Assembly: GCA_021018995.1 (NCBI GenBank)
Contig: CM037596.1
Coordinates: 15,327,501-15,391,500 of the forward strand
DNA: 64,000 nucleotides
Direction: 5' to 3'
Source of the DNA: Chloranthus sessilifolius
Taxonomy: Eukaryota; Streptophyta; Magnoliopsida; Chloranthales; Chloranthaceae
The notes beneath the pieces were generated by a model. The model was not told the origin of the DNA, did no database searches, and worked only from the letters and a program-made list of their open reading frames with translations. Positions 12,201 through 21,700 of this stretch are shown here, piece by piece (within the stretch, counting starts at the first letter, position 1; each line of letters begins with the position of its first letter). The position numbers and the translations under genes are program-made.

Positions 12201-15200
12201 CAACACTTTGATTGGTATGCCATGAATGACGACCGTTGCGTTAGACTCGCTAAAATGAAATTAGTTGGTCAAACTTGACTTTTCTGGCTCAACATCGAGC
12301 GCATTAGGGTAAATGCGGGTTGTCCTCCCATTACCCATTGGGACGACATGAAGGAACGACTTACTGAGAAGTATGTTCCTTTATCATACCACCAACGCCT
12401 CCTCGACCAGTGGCAAAATTTACGTCAAGGTGGTATGCCGGTGACCGATTACATTGCCAAATTTGAAGAGTTCATGATGAGGGCAAAAGTATCGGAAGAC
12501 TCTGAAATCACTCTCTCTAGATTCTGTACCGGATTGTGACTTGAATTGAAAAAAGAGTTGATTTCTCTGCCCGTAGAAACTCTTGAAAGATGTTATGCCG
12601 TTGTGCAAGATCTTGAACGGTACTTGAAAACTACGGTGGTGAAGAGGACCGAGCCACAATATAGCGGTCAACGATCCGGAGAGGGACAATTTAATCCTCC
12701 TCCCAAACCTACACAACCTGCCCCTACCAATTCTAGATTTGAAAAGGGAAAACGTATAGTCGGAGAATCCTCAAGGGTTAATTCTCAAATAAAGTGCTAT
12801 AAATGTCATGGGATGAGATACTTTACCTCCCAATGCCCAATGAAAGAACCCCAAAGGACTCTCTTTATTGAGGGAGAGGAGAACGATGATGAAGTAATGG
12901 TTGAAGAAGTATTTGAACCGGTTAGCACACCTAGCAATGAGGAGGGTAATGCTATTGGTCATGCTTTAGTTGTGAGGTGTGCCCTGACACAGCCTTAACA
13001 GGATGAAAAGGATGACGGGCATAGGGAGAGCATCTTCCACACCTATACCAGATTTGGTGAAAAGAATTATAGGGTCATCGTGGATAGCGATAGTTGTACC
13101 AACGTAATATCCACTCATGCGGTACGCCGCTTAGGGCTTACACTTGAAGCCCACCCGAGACCTTATAAAGTCACATGGGTCAATTCTTCATCCATTCCTG
13201 TGTCGAAAGGTGTCATGTACCGATTCAATTGGGTTCTTATTCGGACACCTTATAGTGTGATGTGGTGCCGATGAATATGGGTCATATCATTTTGGGAAGG
13301 TCGTGGCTTTATGACATGGACGTGACTCTTTATGGTCGATCAAACATATGCACGTTCATACATAAGGGCAAAAAGATCACTTTACACCCTTTGCCTCCCA
13401 AAACACCGTCGACCAACACAGCCGAAAAGAAGGGCGAGTCTTCTAAATCCATTAATATTATGAGTCATTCTGAGTTCGAGAAAGCATCGATAGATAAGAG
13501 TGGTGTACGTAGTTGTCACCGTAGAGAGTACTCCCGAGTCGTTGAGCGAGTGTCCCAAGGAGGTTGAACCAATTTTAAAAGAGTTTACAGATGTCTTCCC
13601 TGAAGACTTACCAAACGAACTCCCTCCTCTGCGTGATATCAAACACGCAATAGACTTGGTTCCCGGATCTACCTTACCAAACCTGCCCCACTGCAGGTTG
13701 AATCCGGTTGAGCACACCGAGTTAACTCAGCAAGTCAATGAGCTCCTTCAGAAGGGGTTCATCCAAGAGAGCATGAACCCGTGTGTCGTACCTGCCTTAC
13801 TCACTCCTAAGAAAGATGGTACATGACACATGTGTGTGGATAGCCGTGCAATCAACAAGATTAACATTAAGCATCGGTTTCCCATACTAAGGCTCGATGA
13901 CATGCTTGATATGATGGTTGATGCCACTATCTTTTCAAAGATAGACCTTAAGAGTGGCTACCATCAAGTCCGTATCCGCCCCGGTGATGAGTGAAAAATC
14001 GCCTTTAAGACTAAAGATGGTCTTTATGAGTGGATGGTCATGCCATTTAGGCTTTCTAACACCCCGAATACTTTCATGCGACTCATAACCCAAGTGTTGA
14101 GACCGTTTCTCGACAAATTCCTTGTTGTTTATTTCGATGACATCCTGATCTATAGTCATGACAAGGAACAACAGTTGACCCACCTTAGGCTGGTTTGTGA
14201 AACCCTCAAGGGCGAGAAGTTGTTTGCAAATCTCAAGAAATGCACCTTCATGCAACGTTCTGTTATTTTCTTGGGATTTATTATCTTAGCCAATAGAATG
14301 GTCGTGGACACCGAAAAGGTGAGAGCCATTGTGGAGTGGCCCGAGCCTAAGAACATACACGATGTCCGTAGCTTCCATGGTTTGGCTACTTTTCATCGTC
14401 GCTTCATCAGAAGCTTTAGCACCATCATGGCCCCAATTACTAATTGCATGTAAAAAGGGGCAAAGCGGCGACAAAAGCCTTTGTTGAGATCAAACAACGA
14501 ATGAGTAGTGGACCCGTCATGCGATTGTCGAACTTTTCTAAAGTCTTTGAAGTTGCATGTGACGCTTCGGGTGTAGGCATAGGAGGAGTGCTTGCCCAAG
14601 AGGGTTACCCTGTGGCCTATTTTAGTGAAAAACTTAATGAGGCGAAGCAAAAATACTCCACCTATGACAAGGAGTTCTATGCGGTCGTTTGATCTTTTTG
14701 GTATTGGAAACATTACCTTAGACCGCAGGAATTTATGTTGTTCTCTGACCATGAAGCCTTACGCTTTTTTGTTTCACAGAAGAAGTTGAACCCAAGGCAC
14801 GTGAAGTGGTTGAGTACCTTCAAGGGTTCACATTCGTGTTAAAGCATAAGGTCGGTGCTGAAAATAGGGCCACTGATGCACTTAGTCGGCGAGTGGTGAC
14901 TTTGCGCATAATGAGCACCGAGGTCGTTCGGGTTCGAAATTTTGGATACCCTGTGTGCCCAAATTTTGGGGTTGAGTACACTGCCCTCCTTAGTAACCTG
15001 ACCGGCACACACTCCGTGTACACCATCTAGGATGGATACTTGTTTAAAGGCAATCGCCTTTGCATCCCTCGCACTTCATTGCGTGACTTTCTCATTTGGC
15101 TAGAGGGATGGCAGAGCATTTCGGGCGTAATAAAACTATTGCTCTCGTAGAGAATAGGCTCTTTTGGCCTAGCCTAATGAGAGATGTCGCCCGGGTCGTT

Positions 15201-17813
15201 AAGCATTGTCGTACTTGCCAAGTGTCAAAACAGATCAAACAAAATATCGGCTTGTACACCCCGTTACCTGTGCCACACACACCGTGGCAAGACCTCTCTA
15301 TAGATTTCGTGCTTAGACTTCCTAAGACCCCTAGGAAGCACGATTCCGTTTTTGTCATAGTGGACCGCTTTTCCAAGATGGCCCACTTCATTCCTTGTTC
15401 CAAAACCTCCGATGCGTCTCATATTGCTAAACTATTTTTCATGAGTAAAAGGCGTCTTCATGGGTTGCCCAAAACCATTGTGTCTGATAGGGATGTTAAA
15501 TTTACGAGTTATTTTTGGAAGACCCATTGGCACATGATGGGCACATTGCTCCACTTCTCTACAGCTTACCACCCTCAAACAGATGGCCAAACCGAAAGCA
15601 CCAATAGGAGCCTTGGGAATCTCCTTCGTAGTCTTGTCGGTGATCATGTTAGGACTTGGGATACCTTCTTACCCACAGCAGAGTTTGCGTATAATAATTC
15701 TGTCAATAGGTCCATAGGCATGAGTCCTTTTGAGGTAGTGCATGGTCATAGGCCTAGGACCCCATTAGATTTGATCCCCATGTCTGCATCCCATAGAGTG
15801 TCAAAGTCTACCGATGCATTTGTACAACATATTCATAACTTGCATGCCGAAATTAAACAGAAAATTAAATTATCTGCAGATTCTCACAGGCGTTCTAAAG
15901 AATTTAACGTGGGTGATTACGTGATGGTCCGGGTTAGGCCTGAGCGGTTCCCATCAAGATTCGCAAAGAAGCTTCAATCTCGAGGCGCTGAGCCTTTTAG
16001 AATTTTGGCTAAGAGTGGTCCTAATGCATACGTGCTCGAGCTTCCTCCAGGTACGGGGGTTAGTTCCACGTTCAATGTGGAGGACTTGATTCCTTACTTG
16101 GGTTTCACCCCACCTCCAGAAAACCCACTCCAACCACCTCCTAGTCCCAGCCCCAATCCAACCTTGCAACCTATGCCTCTTCCTTCCCCAAGCAGACAGA
16201 GATCAGATGAGATTAGAGGATATAATCAACGATCATGTCGTCTCTACACATGACGAGGGATTCCAGAAATACTTGGTTAAATGGCGAACCGGAGTCTGAC
16301 AACACTTGGGTCCACGAGCATGAGGATCGCCGCTTGAATCCCGACCTGCTAGATATCTACCACGAGCGTGTTTCATCGGTGATGAAACCTTTTTAGTCTA
16401 GCGGAATTGACGGGGACGCCACATACATGGATATTGGATTCAAACTGCATCGTTTCTATCGGCGTAGAAAGAAGCAGCGTAATGAAAGTCAAAGCTAGGG
16501 AAAGATGGAAATTATGGAGAAAGAGGATGAGGAAGAACTTTAGGAACTGCAAAATTTCGATTTGAAATTTCGATTGATCGAAACTCAAATTCGATCGATC
16601 GAATGTTGACGGCGATATTCATAGACATGTGAATTTCGATCGATCGAAATTGTGACGAGTTATTTTAGTTGTTTTAGGAGTTAAGTTTCAAACTTTTGTT
16701 TCAAGGGTTTATTTGTCTTTATTTAATATTCGTTTTAGGGTTTTCTTTTATTGTAAGACCTCCTATATATGGTGATTAAGAAGAACATTGTAGTTAGTTG
16801 ATTGAATATTGAATGCTTTTATGCTTGAATATTTTCTGCCTGAGATGGGTTTGGTGTGAGGCCAAGGGAGTGATTCCCAAAAGCCATTGTTATCTTCTCT
16901 ATTCTATTTGCTATTTCTCGATCTGTGATTACATTCTAAAACCTTAGCCTAATTGTTTCCTTGCTTTCCCAAAACCCTAAACCCTTTTGAAACCCTAATT
17001 CAAATATAGCCGACACCCATTCCAAACCATAAACCGATCCGAAAACCATAAGCCTATTGCAAACCGCAAATCCCTTTCACAACCCAACTTGGGGATCTGT
17101 GAATCCACATCGGACCGAAGACGAGCGCCTAAGCCTCGAAAAAGCTAAAGTTCTATCTCTAGGCCGATCTCGCCTCGACTCGAAAAGTACTTGCGCATCG
17201 GACTGGACCCTACCCGGATCACGTGTGATCTACCCATCAAAATTTCTGCAAAACCCTAAAGGTATCAAAGATAATTTTGCGATTAAACTTGATTTAATTT
17301 CATTAATTTTGGCAAATCTGCATAAAAATCATATTCTGCATTTTAGGGTCGCTATCTCGTGTCACCAATGCTCTGAAACGTGTGATTTTCAGGCCGTGTG
17401 ATACAGGTAATGGCTTACAAAAAATGCATGTAATGCGGTATAGAATGGGTACTTCTCATGGTCTCTATCTATAAATGCTGCCCATACCCCATTATTGCGA
17501 TGGCAACTTGGGAAAGATGGATCAGCTCCCATCCAAAAATTTTGAGTGAAATTCGATACTTATCCACTGTTAAAAATGTGGTCAAAGTTAGGAAAAAATT
17601 AATGCACTTGAATAGGTGGGCGTTACCCTATCTTTGACCTATGATTTGAAGGGCGAAAAAGTCATAAAAACTATCTTTTTTATACAAATCCCATGCCCTT
17701 TGGATGTATTGTAAAAAATGGGATTTTTTTTGTTGATCACATACCACATGGCATGTGATCTAACCGTCATAGGTAGGAATTGGGGGCTACCCTGGTGGGT
17801 ACCATCCATATTC

Positions 17814-17867
<54 letters not shown>

Positions 17868-18697
17868 GATAATGGCTCCTCACCGACATTTAAACACCAA
17901 ATCGTGTTTAAATGATCTTTATTTTTTGAACTAACAGAACCCAACCCACACCTTGCAAAGACAAGGGTGAGAAACAACGTGGAGGACGAGTATCGAACCC
18001 ATGACCTACTCCCTCACAATGGAGGGAGTGTACCAACTGGGCTAATGCCTCTTTGGTTGTTTAAATGATCTTAAACCATTAAGATGTCACTTTTTATCTC
18101 ACACCATTGACGTGTGATTTATCATTGTGCCATGTGGCACACATCTATGATCAATCTAAATTTCCCAAGTGGCAATCCGTCGTTGGAACATGTCCCAGCC
18201 AAAGGATCACGCTTAAGTGGAAGCAAACCATCCAATTGGCGAACTTTAATATCAGTCATCAAAATTAAGGACAACCATTGGAATTAGAGTGCACTGATCG
18301 GATGGTTCGAATCTCCCAAAAAGTGTGATTTTTGGACCCATACATGGGTTAAAATATCGGGTTACCGATACGTATCGTCCGAGCTCCAAAATGATACGTA
18401 TCGGACGATACGTATCAGTACCGGTCTGTATCGGACGATACATTGAATGTATCGTTCGATACATTCAATATATTTGAATGTATCGAACGATACATTCAAT
18501 GTATCGTTCGAGTCCAATACCGATACGTTTCGTCCGATACGTATCGGTATTGGACGATATTTTGATCCATGAACCCATAGCCTTCAATTGATGATATATC
18601 ATTTTGATGGGATCGATTTCCAAGATCATAAGCCAATAAATGGTGTAAGATCGTTTAAACACCATTTGGTATTTAAATGACAGTCAGGAGAGTCGGT

Positions 18698-18743
<46 letters not shown>

Positions 18744-21700
18744 GTTGATTCCCATTCACAGTCAGAGTAATGAGGTGGCAATGAGAGAGAACCAACATGT
18801 TCAGATAATTCATTCTTTAGGGAGTCCTACTACTAACCATAGAGTCTAATCAGGAATCAGAGATAAAGACTCATATAACAGTGATGGAATGGTGTTTTGT
18901 TTCAATGGATGACTGCAATCAGGGATTCAGCAGGTAAGGGGTTTTTTTTTTTTTTTTTGATGAATATCGCTAAGGTTATAGGGTCCTCACTGATGCGGAA
19001 TTTAGATCTGCATGTTTGGATCGTGATTGGGTCAAAGGAATAAAGTCAACAAAGAAGAAGTGGACCCATGAATGGGCTTTTAAACAACCTGTGAAGCAGA
19101 ATTAGGACATGTTCTGGTCGATCGATCGATCCCAGAGACTCGATCGATCGAATGAGGCCAGTGACCTCAGAGCTTTTGGCGAATTTCTTTTCCCAATCGA
19201 TCGATCAAGTCCCTATTTTCGATCGATCAAAGGTGAACAGGGATTTCATGCGATTTATAACTTTATAAATCGATCGATCTATTTGTCGTGTGAATCAGAT
19301 CCGCCAAGAGACAGAATGTAGGTTTTTGTGGGGCAAACTTTTCTTTTAGTGTTTATTTGTGTTAGGGTTTTCATTTTTTTGAGGCCTGCTATATAAGGTC
19401 ATTATAACTTTGTAATAGGGATGGATTAATGAATAAAAATTTGGGAGCTTGCGTCTATGCAAACCCTAGAAGACTTGTGAAGAGTTTTCCAATCGAAAGA
19501 ACGAATCTTTCAAACCCTGAGGAGTGAATCTTCATTTTTCGTGCGACTTGGTGCGAAGCCGACGTACAGCCTTAGTGTGAAGCCTTGGAACCCTCTTTAG
19601 AGCAAATCTGTAGACCTTCTATCTATTTCTTCTTTTAATTTTTTTTTATTCTAATGAAAGATTGAGAACCCTAACCCCTATCGTGCGGGATTTATGCTAT
19701 TTTAGGGTTAGCATGTGTTTTGTCTTGCATCAAATTGGTATTAAAGTGGTTCAAACCCTCGACAAGTAGATTAGTGAATCATGAGTCAAGATTAAGTTCT
19801 CGAAGCCCTTCGTGATTTGAACAATTACATGATTTCCATGAGAACATTCGTGAAACGGTGGAACCTTTCAATGGTGCGTCAAAAGATAGCGATGGTGGAA
19901 AAACTATGGCGCGAGGAAAAAGGTAGATCATCCGATCAACATGGTATCATATTTAAGCGTATGACGCTTCTTAACAACGTTTACTGCGAGTTGCTAAGGT
20001 CGTGTCTGATCATGATTGTATGGCATGAGAATATCAGTGCAATACTTATCAAAGCATTTATTCATGATTTATCCAAAGACGTGTTAACAATGATTGAAGC
20101 TTTGAGACCGACAGTTATAAGCTTCATCCCCATATCCGTACCCATGATTAGACCTCTACAAGTTAAAGTTCCTCTACCCGCACTCGTGGTAGTCCGTATC
20201 CTAGTGGAAGATACAGAACCCATGGTGAATATGAGTACCTCCATGCCTATGGAAGAACTGATAGTCTGTTGGCTCATATAGATCCAGTATTCGTATTAAT
20301 CTTATGCCTGAACAACATTCGGTTGAAGAGCCCATACAGATTGGTGAGACTGTTGCAGATCACGAAATCGTTGAAGAGCCTAAGGTCGTTGAAGCACAAG
20401 TATCTGCGATAGGTCCTACCGAGCCCGAAACCGTTGAAGAGCCCGAGGTCGTTGAAGCACAAGCATCCGTGATAGGCCCTACCGAGCCCGAGACTGTTGG
20501 AAAATCCAAGGTCGATGAAGACAGAATATACTTGATAATGTTTATCGATGTCGGCCAAAGTTCGAGATCAAACTTTTTCAAAGTAGAGGTGATTGATGGG
20601 GAATTTGAAGCTACATGTTTGGATTGTGATCGGGTCAAACAAAGAAAGTCAACAAAGAAGTGGACCCATAAATGGGCTTTTAAACGGCCTGTGAAGCAAA
20701 ATTAGAGCATGTTCTGGTCAATCGATAAATTCCAGAGACTCGATCAATCGAATGAGACCAGTGGTCTCAGAGCTTTTAGCAGATTTCAGTTCTCAGTCGA
20801 TCGATCAAGTCCCTATTTTCGATCGATCGACTATGAATAGGGACTTCATGCGATTTATAACTTTATTAATCGATCGATCCTATAATCGATCGATCGATTT
20901 GTCGCACGAGTTAGATCTGCCAAGAGACAGAATTTAGATTTTTTTGGGGCAACTTGTCTTTTAGTGTTTATTTGTTTTAGGGTTTTCATTTTTTTTGAGG
21001 CCTACTATATAAGGTCATTATAACTTTGTAATAGGGATGGATTAATGAATAAAAATTTGAGAGCTTGCTTCTGTGCAAACCCTAGAAGACTTGTGAAGAG
21101 TTTTCCAATCAAAAGAGCGAATCTTTCAAAACCTGAGGAGTGAATCTTCATTTCTCATGCGACTTGGTGCGAAGCATACATACAGCCTTAGTGTGAAGCC
21201 TTGAAACCCTCTTTAGAAGGTATCTAAAGACCTTCTATCTATTTCTTATTTTATTTATCTTTTGTTCTAATGGAAGATTGAGAACCCTAACCCCTATTGA
21301 ATGGGATTTATTGTATTTTAGGGTTAGTGTGCGTTTTGTCCCGCATCACTCACCCTTGCCATATAAGGAAAAAAATGTATAGGATACATCAGCTCAGAAA
21401 AACCGAAAACGAGCAAGAAGCTCATACACGACGACTAGAGCTGAGGGAAAAGACTCCAAGTAACATCCTGCTTATCAGAAATGAGTGGAGAAATAGGATT
21501 CAAAAAGCCGACCCCAAATAGATGGGATAAGGCTTTGATGATGATGATGAATCTAACACCCCATCATCTCAAATAAAAACAAAGTCAGCACATAAGAAGG
21601 TGTTGACTAGCCACATTTAACCATCTCACTTGTTGTGTTCAACTCATTTGCACATTTGCAGGCCTGTTGCCCTAAGGGGACGAGTAAGTCAACCAACCAT

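Larger units (their letters stand above)
10731..17364 (+). mobile_element. Full-length Ty3/Gypsy chromovirus, decayed
   Basis: LTRs at 10731-11707 and 16408-17364 both begin TGAYGGGGACGCC and end GTCA. The element is flanked by a perfect 5-bp TSD, CCAAT, at 10726-10730 and 17365-17369. The internal order is PBS, gag, protease, RT, RNase H, integrase, chromodomain, which is the Ty3/Gypsy chromovirus arrangement. Several stops (TGA replacing CGA or TGG) and frameshifts inactivate it. It sits in host intron 1, opposite to the host gene. Confidence 0.95.
18985..21347 (+). mobile_element. Non-autonomous Gypsy-type derivative: partial internal - LTR - internal - LTR
   Basis: LTRs at 19110-19732 and 20710-21347 both start TGTTCTGGTCRATCGAT and end GCATCA. 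Between them lie only about 980 bp, with a degraded primer site (TGGTATTAAAG near 19736) and gag-like sequence but no pol. Left of the first LTR, 18985-19109 repeats the last part of the internal region (AGTGGACCCATGAATGGGC...). The block is therefore a tandem LTR-internal-LTR product of unequal recombination, truncated on the left. Confidence 0.82.

Noticed and set aside
15096..16253. The 385-codon integrase frame as a functional gene
   Set aside because: It is only one open piece of a broken polyprotein: gag, protease, RT and RNase H all carry stops or frameshifts, and the zinc-binding part of the integrase is out of frame.
11318..17000. Telomere-like CCCTAAACCC words near 11320 and 16975
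   Set aside because: They are single units within the two Gypsy LTRs, not a telomeric array.
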